From Nitrospirillum viridazoti CBAmc (GTDB lineage: Bacteria > Pseudomonadota > Alphaproteobacteria > Azospirillales > Azospirillaceae): a stretch of 64,000 nt of DNA. The DNA is taken from the NCBI RefSeq assembly GCF_000730165.1, contig NZ_CP022110.1:2053501-2117500 (forward strand), written 5' to 3'. Position 1 is the first letter of the stretch. Every line of letters begins with the position of its first letter. The notes below the pieces were generated by a model. The model was not told the origin of the DNA. It did no database searches and saw nothing but the letters and a program-made list of their open reading frames with translations. Made by a program: the position numbers and the translations under genes. Below, one piece after another: positions 21,333-32,100 of the stretch.

Positions 21333-22082
21333 TTAGCCCAGCTTCTCCAGAAGCTCCGGCGACAGCTCGAAGTTGCCGATGACGTTCTGCACGTCGTCGC
21401 TGTCGTCCAGCACGTCCAGCAGCTTCAGCAGGCTCTGCGCCGCGTCTTCCGACGGGGCCACCGTGTTCAGCGGCTGCCAGGTCAGCTTGGCGCCTTCCGG
21501 CGCGCCGAACTTGGCTTCCAGCGCGTCGCGCACTTCACCCAGGCTGTCGACGCCGGTGATGATGGAGTGGCTCTCCTCATCGCTGCTGACATCGTCGGCG
21601 CCCGCCTCGATGGCGGCTTCCAGCACGGTGTCGGCATCCGCCACGGCGGCCGGATAGGTGATCAGGCCGATGCGGTTGAACATGAAGCTGACCGAGTTGG
21701 TCTCGCCCAGCGTGCCGCCGTGCTTGGAGAAGGCCGAGCGCACTTCCGAGGCGGTGCGGTTGCGGTTGTCGGTCAGCGCCTCGACGATCAGGGCGACGCC
21801 GCCGGGACCGTAGCCCTCGTACCGAACCTCATCGTAATTGGTGTCGTCGCCGGCGCCGGGCGTGCCTTGCTTGATGGCGCGGTCGATGCGGTCGCGCGGC
21901 ATGTTCTGCACGCGGGCGGCCTGGATGGCGGCGCGCAGGCGCGGGTTGTGCCCCGGGTCGGGCAGGCCCGCCTTGGCGGCCACGGTGATTTCACGCGCAA
22001 GCTTGTTGAACAGCTTGGACCGCTTGACGTCCTGGGCGCCCTTGCGGTGCATGATGTTCTTGAACTGTGAATGTCCAGCCAT
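21333..22082 (-). CDS. yebC: YebC/PmpR-family protein
   Basis: A 249-residue YebC family protein, beginning [18 protein letters not shown], the near-invariant family N-terminus. Further family motifs are [14 protein letters not shown] and [18 protein letters not shown]. Members have been described as DNA-binding regulators and, more recently for YebC-type proteins, as factors that help ribosomes through proline-rich stretches. Which role applies here cannot be read from the sequence. The start at 22082 replaces a longer frame from 22151. It precedes ruvC, the common order. Confidence 0.96.
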   Translation of the reverse strand: MAGHSQFKNIMHRKGAQDVKRSKLFNKLAREITVAAKAGLPDPGHNPRLRAAIQAARVQNMPRDRIDRAIKQGTPGAGDDTNYDEVRYEGYGPGGVALIVEALTDNRNRTASEVRSAFSKHGGTLGETNSVSFMFNRIGLITYPAAVADADTVLEAAIEAGADDVSSDEESHSIITGVDSLGEVRDALEAKFGAPEGAKLTWQPLNTVAPSEDAAQSLLKLLDVLDDSDDVQNVIGNFELSPELLEKLG

Positions 22083-22325
22083 GGGACCCTGAACTCTATA
22101 TGGGGTTGAGCGGGGGTATATCCGGGCAGCTTGTACCACATGTTGTGGCATCAGGCACGCCCAGGGACAGGCCTGGGGGCGAAGCTTGCCACAGGCTTGT
22201 CACAGGACCGTGCTTTCCGTCCGAGTTACGGCCGCTTTATGGCGGAATTCCGGCAACGCCGCCAAGGAGGTTTCTGCAATGCTAACCGGAAAGGCGGCGG
22301 GCGAGAGGGCGAAAGGGCGACCGAC

Positions 22326-23156
22326 TCAGGCCAGCTTAGGCATAGCCTGCGACAGGCGGCCGCCCACGCGCACCGCCTCGGCCCGCAGGGCCAGGCCGGT
22401 GCGATCGTCCGTTTCCACGAATACACCGCAGACGCTGACGGTGGCGTCGTTCTCCGCCGGGGTCAGGCGGTCGGTCGGCAGCTTGCGCGTCAGGCGCAGC
22501 ACCGCCGCCTCCTTCTTCATGCCGATGACGCTGTCATAGTCGCCGCACATGCCGGCATCGGTCTGGTAGGCGGTGCGGCCGTTCAGGATCTGGGTGTCGG
22601 CCGTGGGCGTGTGGGTGTGTGTGCCCACCACCAGGGTGACGCGGCCGTCGCAGAAATGGCCCATGGCCATCTTCTCGGACGAGGCCTCGCCATGTACGTC
22701 GATGACGATGGCGTCCGCGGCGTTGGGCCCCAGGCGATAGGTGCGCAGCACCTTCTCCACCGCGGCGAAGGGGTCGTCCAGGGCGTCCATGAACAGGCGG
22801 GCCATGACGTTGACCACCAGCACCTTGCGCCGCCCGTCACGCGTGGGCAGCAGCGAGGCGCCACGACCGGGCGTGCCCTCCGGGTAGTTCAAGGGGCGCA
22901 ACACGTTGGGCAGACGGTCGATCTGCCCCACCAGTTCCTTCTGGTCCCAAACGTGGTTGCCGGTGGTCAGGCAGTCGACGCCGGCGGCGAAGAACTCCTG
23001 CGCGATCTTCTCGGTGATGCCGAAGCCGCCGGCCGCGTTCTCGCCGTTCACGATGACGAAGTCCAGCGCCAACGCCTTGCGCAGGTCCGGCAAGTGCCGC
23101 AACACGCCGTCACGGCCGCTGCGGCCGACCACGTCACCCAGGAACAACAGACGCAT
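22326..23156 (-). CDS. YmdB-family metallophosphoesterase (TIGR00282 type)
   Basis: A calcineurin-like phosphoesterase of 276 residues, beginning MRLLFLGDVVGRSGRDG. The metal ligands are spread over GDVVG, NGENAAGGFGI, TTGNHVWDQ, VDVHGEASSEK and GTHTHTPTAD, the complete family set. Bacillus YmdB hydrolyses 2',3'-cyclic nucleotides and affects biofilm and sporulation; the role in alphaproteobacteria is unclear. The ATG at 23156 gives the standard N-terminus. It follows fthC by 23 bases on the same strand. Confidence 0.92.
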   Translation of the reverse strand: MRLLFLGDVVGRSGRDGVLRHLPDLRKALALDFVIVNGENAAGGFGITEKIAQEFFAAGVDCLTTGNHVWDQKELVGQIDRLPNVLRPLNYPEGTPGRGASLLPTRDGRRKVLVVNVMARLFMDALDDPFAAVEKVLRTYRLGPNAADAIVIDVHGEASSEKMAMGHFCDGRVTLVVGTHTHTPTADTQILNGRTAYQTDAGMCGDYDSVIGMKKEAAVLRLTRKLPTDRLTPAENDATVSVCGVFVETDDRTGLALRAEAVRVGGRLSQAMPKLA

Positions 23157-23179
23157 GACTTCCTCAACCCCGAAAACGG

Positions 23180-23887
23180 TCAGCGCTTGCGCCGCTGCCC
23201 GGCCCGAACGGCGTAGCGCTCGGTGACGATCCAATCCAAGCCCTGGTCATGCGCGTCGCAGGGCACCTTGTCCAGTTCCTGGTCGGCGAAGGCGATGCCC
23301 ACCGCCTGGATGACATGCTCGCGCCGCAGCAGAGCCAGGGTACGGTCGTAGAAGCCGGCGCCATAGCCCAGGCGCCGCCCCCGGCGGTCGAAGGCCAGCA
23401 GGGGCACCAGCACCACGTCGGGCACCACGGCGCCGCCACCGGGTGCCGCCTCTTCCATCGGCGCCGGCACGCCCATCACGTCGGGCGACAGCAGGGTGCC
23501 GGGCAGCCAGCGGCGGAACAGCAAGGGCTGGCCCTTGGCCTGGCAAACGGGCAGCGCCGCCTTCACCCCGGCCGCGACCACCCGGTGCATGAGCGGACGG
23601 GGATCGATCTCATCCCCCACGGGCCAATAGAAGGCGATGGTGAGGCCCACCGGGGCCAAGCCGTCCGTGATCCGGGGCAGCGCGCCCAGGAAATTGTCGG
23701 CCAGCGTCTTGGACGCCGCGGCGCGATCCAGCTCCAGCTCCGCGCGCACCCGGCGGGCCGAGACCCGCACCGCCTTCTTGGCAACGCGCGCCGCCTCCTC
23801 CGTCAGCGGGGCCACCGGACCCGTGGCCGATGTAGCGGTACCAGGGGCCGGGGAAACGTCGTGGGTACGGGAGGGTGCGGCGGTCAC
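23180..23887 (-). CDS. fthC: 5-formyltetrahydrofolate cyclo-ligase
   Basis: Also called MTHFS or YgfA. It converts 5-formyl-THF to 5,10-methenyl-THF using ATP. The C-terminal motif GYGAGFYDRTLALL (substrate and ATP site) and the upstream IDPRPLMHRV region are present. The first 40 residues (Pro/Thr/Ala-rich) look non-conserved, and the true start may be at an internal site near RVSARRVRAELELD. Its place immediately downstream of a 6S RNA and zapA is the ancestral proteobacterial arrangement. Confidence 0.9.
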   Translation of the reverse strand: MTAAPSRTHDVSPAPGTATSATGPVAPLTEEAARVAKKAVRVSARRVRAELELDRAAASKTLADNFLGALPRITDGLAPVGLTIAFYWPVGDEIDPRPLMHRVVAAGVKAALPVCQAKGQPLLFRRWLPGTLLSPDVMGVPAPMEEAAPGGGAVVPDVVLVPLLAFDRRGRRLGYGAGFYDRTLALLRREHVIQAVGIAFADQELDKVPCDAHDQGLDWIVTERYAVRAGQRRKR

Positions 23888-23952
23888 GGGCGGATAAGGT
23901 CCCTCGAAGGACAGGCCCCGGCATCATGCGGGGCGGGAGGGGAGGATAGGGT

Positions 23953-24120
23953 CTGGAAGGAGCCGCGACGGCCGATGGACAAGCGTATCCTCCACGGCCT
24001 GCCAAGGCAGGTGGGAGCCATATGTCCGACACCACGGCGTCGGCAGGGACAGCCCCCTAGAGGATTGGGTATCGGCCCTGGGGATAATGCGTCCTGTCGA
24101 GCCGCGCAGCCCCCTTCCAG
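23953..24120 (-). ncRNA. ssrS: 6S RNA
   Basis: The 168-base interval between zapA and fthC folds as a 6S RNA on the minus strand. The ends CTGGAAGG and CCTTCCAG pair perfectly. GGCTGCG then pairs with CGCGGCT, and GACAGG with CTTGTC, giving the long closing stem. A purine/pyrimidine-asymmetric central bubble and a GC-rich apical stem around GCCTTGGCAGGC follow. 6S RNA binds sigma-70 holoenzyme by mimicking an open promoter. The zapA-ssrS-fthC order is conserved across proteobacteria. Identification is from structure and synteny; I could not run a covariance model, and ends are those of the stem. Confidence 0.8.
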
Positions 24121-24129
24121 AAGACTAAT

Positions 24130-24480
24130 TTAGGAGCGATCAAGCCGCGCTGCAATGTCTTCGATGCGTTTGGCCAGGCTGTCGACGGCCGCGATGACGC
24201 TATCGTCCTCTGCGCGGGGCGCAGGGGTCGCCTCCGGCGCCGGGGCCGGCACCGGGCGGCGCGGCCCTCCCAGCTCAGCCCGCAGGTCGAAAATCTCATC
24301 CGCCAGCATGAGGGCCGTCAGCACCAGCAGCTGCGTCTCGCTGCCGCCGGAAGCGTCATGCGCCACCTCGCGCAGGCGGGCGTCGACATAGGAGCCAAGC
24401 TCGCGCAGGCGCTGTTCCTGGCCATCGTCGCAGGCCAGGCCATAGGGGCGTCCATTCAGGATGATGTCCACGCGGGCCAT
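24130..24480 (-). CDS. zapA: Cell division protein ZapA
   Basis: FtsZ-ring stabilising protein of 116 residues. It opens with a beta-strand segment, MARVDIILNGRPYGLACDDG, and LRELGSYVDARLREV, which matches the ZapA dimerisation head. A helical region (QLLVLTALMLADEIFDLRAEL) follows. An Ala/Pro-rich linker then separates a final coiled-coil helix (SVIAAVDSLAKRIEDIAARL). It lies immediately upstream of the 6S RNA gene and seven bases after the small coiled-coil gene. Confidence 0.9.
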   Translation of the reverse strand: MARVDIILNGRPYGLACDDGQEQRLRELGSYVDARLREVAHDASGGSETQLLVLTALMLADEIFDLRAELGGPRRPVPAPAPEATPAPRAEDDSVIAAVDSLAKRIEDIAARLDRS

Positions 24481-24487
24481 CTTCTAA

Positions 24488-24745
24488 TCAGTCCTCCAGC
24501 ACCGCACGCAACTGGCCGATGGTCCGGTCCAGCCGCTCCGACAAGGCCGCGGTCGCGGCCTTGGCACCCTGCTCCCGCCCTTCCGCCGCCGCCAGCGCCC
24601 GTTCCAGCTGGGCAATGCGGGCCTTGGCCGCCTCATCCACGTCGCCGGCAACGGCCGCAGGCTGCGCCAGCCGTCGTTCCAGCGCCCCGTCCAGCACAAG
24701 GACGGCGGCATCCAGACGTTCCAGCGCGGTCTTCAGTCGTTCCAT
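24488..24745 (-). CDS. Small coiled-coil protein, DUF4164-like
   Basis: An 85-residue, almost entirely helical protein with heptad-like spacing (MERLKTALERLDAAVLVLDG, then ARIAQLERALAAAEG and LSERLDRTIGQLRAVLED). Short coiled-coil proteins of this kind, often labelled DUF4164, commonly sit directly upstream of zapA in alphaproteobacteria. A link to the divisome is therefore plausible but inferred from position only. It is probably the first gene of the zapA-6S-fthC unit. Confidence 0.75.
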   Translation of the reverse strand: MERLKTALERLDAAVLVLDGALERRLAQPAAVAGDVDEAAKARIAQLERALAAAEGREQGAKAATAALSERLDRTIGQLRAVLED

Positions 24746-25244
24746 GGGACGAGACGGGTCCGATAGCCAATGGAAGGGAGGTCGGGTGCAAATAAGATGG
24801 ATAAGCTCTGGCGTCGAATAAAGAAAGAAAGCGGTCGGGACCAGCGAAAAAACCGCGCGGACAGATGATTAGGCCCCGGTTAGGCGCCGGCGCGGGGGCG
24901 ACAGGATCACGAATGGGAAAGCCTGGCGGGAAAGGCCCGCCGGATACAGGCGTTAACGCTGGCCGCGCTTGCAGTTTTCGGAGGGCCCCGGACCTTGACG
25001 CGGCAGGCGGTGGCGGTCATGGTGCCGCCCGCCCCTCGCGCCTGGACTGTGCGCGCACGACGCCCTTAAAGAAGGCGGTGCGGCGGCGCAACTCATCGGG
25101 AGCATCGGGCCCTGGATCGTCTCCCGGGAATACCCTTCCCGTGGCGGCTTTCCCGGCCGAATCCGCTGGAACGGACGCCCCAACGGCTGCCCCTTTCCGG
25201 CCTTCTGAGCACAGCGCATCCGCTTGATGAAAGGCCCTCTGCCC
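24746..25244. other. Intergenic region of about 500 bases upstream of tkt
   Basis: This divergent region must hold the promoters of the zapA unit (minus) and of tkt (plus). One inverted repeat, GGCGGG-5-CCCGCC (24925-24941), is visible. Small open frames cross it but none has a recognisable product. I find no RNA gene here. Confidence 0.5.
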
Positions 25245-27260
25245 ATGTCGTCCCAGCCCGCAACCGGAGATGTCGTCGGGGGCGTTCCCCATAAGGATCT
25301 CGCCACCGCCATCCGCGTCCTGGCCATGGACGCCGTGGAAGCGGCCAAGTCGGGCCATCCCGGCATGCCCATGGGCATGGCCGATGTCGCCACCGTGCTG
25401 TTCACCCAGTTCCTGAAGTTCGATCCCAAGCGCCCGGATTGGGCCGACCGCGACCGCTTCGTGCTGTCGGCCGGCCATGGCTCCATGCTGATCTACGCGC
25501 TGCTCTACCTCACGGGGTACGAGGACATCGACCTGGAGCAGATCAAGAAGTTCCGCCAGCTGGGCGCCCGCACCGCCGGCCACCCGGAATACGGCATGGC
25601 CCGCGGCATCGAGATGACCACCGGCCCGCTGGGCCAGGGCATCGCCACCGCCGTGGGCATGGCCCTGGCGGAGCGTCACCTGAACGCCCGCTTCGGCGAC
25701 GCGCTGGTCGACCACCACACCTATGTCATCGTCGGTGACGGCTGCCTGCAGGAAGGTGTGAGCCATGAGGCCGCCTCGCTGGCCGGCCACCTGGGCCTGG
25801 ACCGCCTGATCGTCCTGTGGGACGACAACAGCATCTCCATCGACGGGCCCACCAACCTGTCCCTGTCCGAGGACGTGAAGGCCCGCTTCGTCGCCTATGG
25901 CTGGGACGTGCAGGCCGTGGATGGCCATGACCCGGTGGCGGTCGCGGCCGCCATCGCCCAGGCCAAAACCACCAGCACCCCGTCGCTGATCGCCTGCCGC
26001 ACCACCATCGGCCTGGGTGCCCCGACCAAGGCCGGCAAGAACTCCAGCCACGGCTCGCCCCTGGGGGCGGCCGAGATCGCCGGCGCCCGCGCCGCCTACG
26101 GCTGGGAGCATGGCCCCTTCGAAATCCCGGCCCCCATCCTTGACACCTGGCGCCAATACGGCGCCCGGGGCGCCGCCGCCGCCGGCGCCTGGGACCAGCG
26201 CCTGGCCGCCGCCGACAACAGCCTGGGCACCGCCTTCAAGGCCGCCCAGTCGGGTGACGCGCCGGCCGAGCTGGACACCGTCATCGCCGCCTTCAAGCGC
26301 GCCACCAGCGAGGCCCGCCCCAGCGTGGCCACCCGCCAGGCCTCGGGCAACGTGCTGGACGCCATCTTCGACGTGGTGCCGGAACTGATCAGCGGCTCCG
26401 CCGACCTGACCGGGTCCAACAACACCCGCACCAAGGGTGTCGTCAGCCTGCAGCGCGACAAATACGAGGGCCGCTACATCCACTATGGCGTGCGTGAGCA
26501 CGCCATGGCCGCCGCCATGAACGGCATGGCCCTGCACGGCGGCCTGATCCCGCTGAGCGGCACCTTCCTGTGCTTCGCCGACTACAGCCGCCCGGCCATC
26601 CGCCTGGGCGCCCTGATGAAGCAGCGCGTGGTGCATGTCATGACCCATGACAGCATCGGACTGGGCGAGGACGGCCCCACCCATCAGCCGGTGGAGCATA
26701 TGGCGGCACTGCGCGCCATTCCCAACCTGCTGGTCTTCCGCCCCGCCGACCAGGTGGAGACGGCGGAGTGCTGGCAACTGGCGCTGCGGTCCAAGACCCG
26801 CCCGTCGGTCCTGGCGCTGACCCGCCAGAACCTGGCGACCCTGCGTGTCGAGCACACGGACGAGAACCTGGCCGCCAAGGGCGCCTACGTCCTGCGCGAG
26901 GCCGAAGGCGGGGTGGCCAAGGTGGTGCTGCTGGCCACCGGCTCGGAAGTGGAGATCGCGGTGCAGGCACGCGACGTGCTGCAGGCCGAGGGCGTGCCCA
27001 CCCGCGTCGTCTCCATGCCCAGCTGGGAGCTGTTCGTGGAGCAGGGTGAGGCCTACCAGGCCCAGGTGCTGGGCGGTGATGACGTGGTCCGCGTCGGCGT
27101 CGAAGCCATGGTGCGCATGGGCTGGGACCGCTGGATCGGCCCCAAGGGCGGCTTCGTCGGCATGCCGGGCTTCGGCGAGTCGGGCCCGTACAAGGAGCTG
27201 TACCAGCACTTCGGCATCACCGTCGACGGCGTGGTCGCGGCCGCCAAGGCCCGTCTCTGA
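25245..27260 (+). CDS. tkt: Transketolase
   Basis: A thiamine-diphosphate enzyme of 671 residues in the pentose phosphate and (where present) Calvin pathways, moving two-carbon ketol units. The N-terminal segment has [16 protein letters not shown]. The ThDP motif runs from [10 protein letters not shown] to [10 protein letters not shown]. The pyrimidine domain has YVREHAM-type [13 protein letters not shown] and [18 protein letters not shown], and the C-terminal domain ends [15 protein letters not shown]. The ATG at 25245 is preferred to upstream in-frame TTG/ATG codons because GAAAGG lies about 12 bases before it. It is followed by gap, giving a carbon-metabolism cluster. Confidence 0.97.
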   Translation: MSSQPATGDVVGGVPHKDLATAIRVLAMDAVEAAKSGHPGMPMGMADVATVLFTQFLKFDPKRPDWADRDRFVLSAGHGSMLIYALLYLTGYEDIDLEQIKKFRQLGARTAGHPEYGMARGIEMTTGPLGQGIATAVGMALAERHLNARFGDALVDHHTYVIVGDGCLQEGVSHEAASLAGHLGLDRLIVLWDDNSISIDGPTNLSLSEDVKARFVAYGWDVQAVDGHDPVAVAAAIAQAKTTSTPSLIACRTTIGLGAPTKAGKNSSHGSPLGAAEIAGARAAYGWEHGPFEIPAPILDTWRQYGARGAAAAGAWDQRLAAADNSLGTAFKAAQSGDAPAELDTVIAAFKRATSEARPSVATRQASGNVLDAIFDVVPELISGSADLTGSNNTRTKGVVSLQRDKYEGRYIHYGVREHAMAAAMNGMALHGGLIPLSGTFLCFADYSRPAIRLGALMKQRVVHVMTHDSIGLGEDGPTHQPVEHMAALRAIPNLLVFRPADQVETAECWQLALRSKTRPSVLALTRQNLATLRVEHTDENLAAKGAYVLREAEGGVAKVVLLATGSEVEIAVQARDVLQAEGVPTRVVSMPSWELFVEQGEAYQAQVLGGDDVVRVGVEAMVRMGWDRWIGPKGGFVGMPGFGESGPYKELYQHFGITVDGVVAAAKARL

Positions 27261-27270
27261 GTAAGTACCC

Positions 27271-27321
27271 AAGGCGGGGCCCAGGGAACCCAACCGGGAA
27301 CCAGTCCCGGGTCCCCGCTTT
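27271..27321 (+). terminator. Probable terminator after tkt
   Basis: GGCGGGGCCC at 27273-27282 pairs with GGTCCCCGC at 27310-27318, with an inner CCCGGG/TCCCGGG stem, followed by a short T-run. It starts ten bases after the tkt stop. Confidence 0.5.
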
Positions 27322-27474
27322 GACACGAGCGTCCGGATGAGACGTCCCACTATGGTAGGCCTGCCATGCAAGCCCCATAGCGCCTAAAACGATGGCGTGG
27401 CGTTTACCATCTTCAAGGTTTCAGCATAGCCGGCCCGGTCCCTCGGGCGGTTCAACGATGTCGGAGGAAGACAC

Positions 27475-28482
27475 ATGGCTGTTCGTGTTGCCATCAACGG
27501 GTTCGGGCGCATTGGCCGTCTGGTGCTGCGCGCCATTTACGAGAGCGGCCGCAAGGACGTCGAAGTGGTCGCCATCAACGACCTGGCCGACGCCAAGACC
27601 AACGCCCACCTGCTGAAGTACGACAGCGTGCACGGCCGCTTCCCCGGCACGGTCGAGGTGGTCGACGGCAACCTGGTGGTCAACGGCCACACGATCAAGG
27701 TCGTGCAGGAACGCGACCCGACCAAGCTGCCCTGGGGCGACCTGGACATCGACGTGGCCATGGAATGCTCGGGCATCTTCACCTCGCGCGAAGGCGCCTC
27801 CAAGCACCTGACCGCCGGCGCCAAGAAGGTGCTGATCTCCGCCCCCGGCACGGATGAGGACATCACCGTCGTCTATGGCGTGAACCACGACAAGCTGACG
27901 GCGGAGCACAAGATCGTCTCCAACGCCAGCTGCACCACCAACTGCCTGGCTCCGGTGGCCTACGTGCTGAACAATGCCATCGGCATCGAGCACGGCTTCA
28001 TGACCACCATCCACAGCTACACCGGCGACCAGAACACGGTCGACACGATGCACAAGGACCTGCATCGCGCCCGCGCCGCCGCGCTGAACATCATCCCGAC
28101 CTCCACCGGCGCCGCCAAGGCCGTGGGCAAGGTGCTGCCGGAGCTGAAGGGCAAGCTGGACGGCACCTCGCTGCGCGTCCCCACCCCCAACGTCTCGGTC
28201 GTGGACTTCAAGTTCGTGGCCAAGAAGGCCACCTCGGTCGAGGAAGTCTCGGCCGCCATCAAGGCCGCCGCCGAGGGCCCGCTGAAGGGCATCCTGGGCG
28301 TCTATGCCGAGCCGCTGGTGTCCACCGACTTCAACCACGACCCGCACTCGTCCATTTTCGCCCTGAACGAGACCAAGGTCATCGACGGCACTTTCGTGCG
28401 CATCATGACCTGGTACGATAACGAGTGGGGCTTCTCCAACCGCATGAGCGACACCGCCGTCGCCCTGCACAAGGTTGGCTGA
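27475..28482 (+). CDS. gap: Glyceraldehyde-3-phosphate dehydrogenase
   Basis: NAD-dependent type I GAPDH of 335 residues. The Rossmann motif [14 protein letters not shown] starts at residue 8. Acidic residue Asp36 in AINDLAD suggests NAD rather than NADP. The catalytic cysteine is Cys153 in [12 protein letters not shown], with the active-site histidine in [10 protein letters not shown]. The C-terminus has [18 protein letters not shown] Shine-Dalgarno lies just before the ATG. It follows tkt and precedes a strong terminator, so glycolytic and pentose-phosphate genes are grouped as in many alphaproteobacteria. Confidence 0.98.
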   Translation: MAVRVAINGFGRIGRLVLRAIYESGRKDVEVVAINDLADAKTNAHLLKYDSVHGRFPGTVEVVDGNLVVNGHTIKVVQERDPTKLPWGDLDIDVAMECSGIFTSREGASKHLTAGAKKVLISAPGTDEDITVVYGVNHDKLTAEHKIVSNASCTTNCLAPVAYVLNNAIGIEHGFMTTIHSYTGDQNTVDTMHKDLHRARAAALNIIPTSTGAAKAVGKVLPELKGKLDGTSLRVPTPNVSVVDFKFVAKKATSVEEVSAAIKAAAEGPLKGILGVYAEPLVSTDFNHDPHSSIFALNETKVIDGTFVRIMTWYDNEWGFSNRMSDTAVALHKVG

Positions 28483-28508
28483 TCCCGACCGGGATCGCGT
28501 AGGATGAA

Positions 28509-28540
28509 GGGCGCTGCGGCCATGCCGCGGCGCCCTTTTT
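28509..28540 (+). terminator. Rho-independent terminator after gap
   Basis: GGGCGCTGCGGC pairs with GCCGCGGCGCCC across a three-base loop and is followed directly by TTTTT. It lies 27 bases past the gap stop. Confidence 0.9.
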
Positions 28541-28560
28541 CTTTCAGGACTTGAGCCGTC

Positions 28561-28962
28561 GTGAGCCGCCCGATCCGCGTCCTGTGCCTGGATGACGCCC
28601 GCGCCGCCCTGGCGGCAGCCGATGGCGCGCCCGTGCGTCTGGTCAGCGCGCCGGACGCCGGCGGGGCGCTGGGCGCCGGTGGCTGGCGCGCCCTGCTGGA
28701 CGCCATCACGGCGGAGTTTCCCGGCGCGCGCATAACGGCCGTGCTGGATTGCGGCGATGCCGCCGGCCACGCCCTGGCTGCCCTGGCGCTGGGCATCCCC
28801 GACATCGCCTTTTCCGGCGACGCGGCCGCCGCCGCGCGCCTGGCCGATATCGCCCGAGCCCAAGGCGCCCGCCTGCACCCGGCGGACGGAGCCGAAGCCC
28901 TGGATCTGCGGGGCCGGCGCGACCCGGTGGCGGCCAGCCGAGCGTGGCTGACGCAGCCCTAA
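28561..28962 (+). CDS. Hypothetical protein of 133 residues
   Basis: A small Ala-rich alpha/beta protein that I cannot assign. It starts with a GTG (MSRPIRVLCLDDARAALA) and contains alternating hydrophobic strands and helices: ITAVLDCGDAAGHALAALAL and GIPDIAFSGDAAAAARLADI. The layout looks like a small flavodoxin- or receiver-like domain, but no catalytic residues stand out. It follows the gap terminator by 20 bases and precedes a 228-base gap. Codon use matches its neighbours. Confidence 0.65.
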   Translation: MSRPIRVLCLDDARAALAAADGAPVRLVSAPDAGGALGAGGWRALLDAITAEFPGARITAVLDCGDAAGHALAALALGIPDIAFSGDAAAAARLADIARAQGARLHPADGAEALDLRGRRDPVAASRAWLTQP

Positions 28963-28995
28963 CATTCAGCTCAGAACCAGATGGCTATCCTTGTC

Positions 28996-29016
28996 ATTCG
29001 CCAATATTGAGCGAAT
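28996..29016. promoter_or_regulatory. Palindrome upstream of the propeller/GGDEF gene
   Basis: ATTCGC-9-GCGAAT, with AATATT at the centre, forms a 21-base near-palindrome 175 bases upstream of the propeller/GGDEF gene. It lies in an AT-richer 228-base gap. It could be an operator; there is no T-run to make it a terminator. Confidence 0.4.
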
Positions 29017-29190
29017 TCACTTTCTGTTAAGTGCCGTCCATTTAAAATTGGCGACAGCGATCCCAGTCTCCATATCGGCGCGCACCTAGTCATCAACCTG
29101 GCGATTCATCGTCAACCGACCTATCCGGAAGGCTTGGCCGCGTGTACATCTAGCGGCGTGGCGGATGATGTCGGGATTTAGGGAACTGTT

Positions 29191-32100
29191 GTGCGGCAAT
29201 TACGACAAATCCTGACTATTCTCGCGGCGACGCCCCTGGTCCTTGCCGCGGCCGCCGGCGCGGCGCCCGCGGGGTGGGAGCGGCTGCACACTACCCTCTT
29301 CAGCAATGTCGGCCGCGAGGCCGGTCTACCCCACCCCATCGCCATGGCCCTGGCGCAGGACAGCGACGGTTTCGTCTGGGTGGGCACCCAGGGCGGCCTG
29401 ACCCGCTATGACGGCTACCGCTTCCGCACCTTCCAACACCAGGACGGCATTGCCGGCAGCCTGCCAGGCAACGTCATCACCGCCCTGGTTCCCGCCGCCG
29501 GCGGCCGGCTGTGGGTGTCCACCGCCACCGGCAGCATCGCGCGCTATGATCCCGCCACGGGGCAGTTCCAGGAGTTTCCGGAGCCGGCGGGCCTGCCCGC
29601 GCGCGGCGGCGTGCTGAGCATGGTCAGTGATGGCGGCGACGGCGTGTGGGCCGGCACCAACTCGGGGTTGGAACATGTGGATGCCGCCGGCACGGTGACG
29701 CGGGAGGCGCACCGAGCCGGGGACGCCACCTCGGCCCCCGGCGATCGCGTCCGCGCCCTACTACGCACCAGTGACGGCAGCCTATGGGTCAGTACCGTCA
29801 CCGGCCTGATGCGCCGGGACCCCGGCGCCACCGCCTTCACCGCCGTCCCCCTGTTGGACGCCCATGGCCAGGCGGTGGCGGACGAGGTCATCGCCCTGAC
29901 GCAGGACAGCGCCGGGCGGGTGTGGTTCGCCACCGTACGCTCCGGCCTGGGCCGGGTGCTGCCCGTCTCCGCCACCACCTGGGAGGCCGCCCGCCTGGTG
30001 CCGGAGGCCAGCCCCCAGGCCCTGGGCGGTCCGATGGTGTTCTGCCTGACCGAAGGGCGGCCGGGCGAAATCTGGGTGGGCCGGGTGGCCGGCGGCATCA
30101 CCATCATCGACGCCGCCACCGGCGCGCTGCGCACCCTGCGCCATAATCCCCTAACCCCCACCAGCCTGGGGGACGACAGCGTCCACGCGTTGATGCGTGA
30201 CCGCACGGGGTTGCTGTGGGCGGCCACCAACATGGGTGTCAGCCGCACCGATCTGGGCACCGACGCCGTCGACACCCTGCTGCCGGACTCAAGCGCGGGC
30301 GGCCTGCCCGACGCGAACGTCCTGGGCATCACCACCACCCCCGACGGCCGGGCCTGGATGGGCTTCAAGGACCACGGCGCCGCCCTGCTGGATCCGGCCG
30401 CCGGCATGGTAACGCCACTGCCGAACGTCGCCTCCCTGCCCCCTGGCGGCGTGGTCAGCATCACGGCGGCGCCGGACGGCGGCGTATGGCTGGGTGCCGG
30501 TACCGGACGCGCCCTGTTCCGCCATGATCCCCGCACCGGCCGACTGGAGCAGCATGCTTTTCCCGGCCAAGTGGTCGGCCCGGTGATCTATGGCCTGCCC
30601 GAGGGCAACTTCCTCTGGTTCGCCGCCGGCCCGCTGGTGCGTTACACCCCCGCGACGGGCGAGGCCACGGTCCTCCGGCATAACCCTGACGACCCGGCCT
30701 CGCTGGTTGATGACAGCGTCAACGTCCTGCTGCCGGATGGCGCCGGCGGCCTATGGGTGGGCACGCGGCACGGCCTGGATCGCATGGATGGGGCCACCGG
30801 CGCCTTCAGCCATTATTTGCACGACCCAGCCGATCCCCACTCCCTGCCAGCGGATCTGATCACCACCCTGCTGGTCGATCGCCACGGCCGGTTGTGGCTG
30901 GGAACCCTGGGTGGGGGCATCGGCGTGCTGGAGCGGCCAGCGGACCCGGTCCATCCTGGTGGCGTCTTCCGGCGCCTGACCATGGCCGATGGCCTGCCCA
31001 ACGACAATATCGGGACCCTTCTGATGGACGGCGGCGGCCGGGTGTGGGCCAGCACGGCCGATGGCCTGGCCGTCATCGATCCCGACACCTGGGCCACCCG
31101 GGCATTGGGGCGGGCCGACGGCGTCGCCATCCCCGCCTATTGGATTCATTCCGGCGCCGCCCTGCCGGACGGCAGCCTGATCTTCGGCGGCGGCGGCGGC
31201 GCGACCGTGGTGCATCCCGACCGTTTCAAGCCAAAAACCGAACGGCCCCCGGTGGTCGTCACCGCCGTGCGCGTTGCCGGCCGGGCCGTGCCCACCGGCA
31301 CCATGGCGGCGCCGGCGCCCATCCGCCTGGCCCCCGGCGACCGCAGCGTGGAGATCTCCTTCGCCGCTCTGGACTACACCGCGCCGGAGGACGTCCGCTA
31401 TGCCTACACGCTGAGCGGTTTCGACGAGAACTGGACGGAAGCCGACGCCACCCAGCGCATGGCCGCGTATACCAACCTGCCGCCGGGCCGCTACACCCTG
31501 CTGATCAAGGCGGGCGACCGGGCGGGCGACTGGTCCACCCCGGTCAAGGTGTCCATCAAGGTGCAACCCGCCTGGTGGCAGACACTGTGGGCCAAGCTGG
31601 CCGCCGTCGTGCTGGCGCTGGCCGGCGTCGTGGCCCTGGTACAGGTCCGCACCGCCTACCTGCGCCGCCGCCGCGCCGCGTTGGAGGAGCAGGTGGCCCG
31701 CCAGACCCGGGATCTGCTGGCCGCGAACGAGCGGTTGAAGGATCTGGCCAACCGCGACCCGCTGACGGAAATCCACAACCGCCGCCATTTCATGGAATTG
31801 GCGGAGGCGGCGCTGACCCTGGCCCGGCCGATGGGCACGCCCGCCGCCCTGCTGATGATGGACATCGACCACTTCAAGCAGGTGAACGACACGCTGGGCC
31901 ACAGCGCAGGGGACGAAGTGCTGCTGGCCGTGGTGGCCCGCATCCGCGCCCTGCTGCGCAAGACCGACGTCTTCGCCCGGCTGGGCGGGGAGGAATTGGC
32001 GCTGTTCATGCCGGACGCGGACGAGACGACAGCCCTGGCGGTGGCGGAGCGTCTGCGCCGGGCCGTCGGCGATACGCCCTATGACATCGAGGGGGCCGGC

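Noticed and set aside
25017-27371. 784-codon open frame antisense to tkt
   Set aside because: It is the mirror of a GC-rich coding gene: low-complexity Gly/Ala/His/Gln composition, no ribosome-binding site, no family motif. The same applies to the 861-codon frame opposite ftsH (9012-11597) and other long opposite-strand frames.
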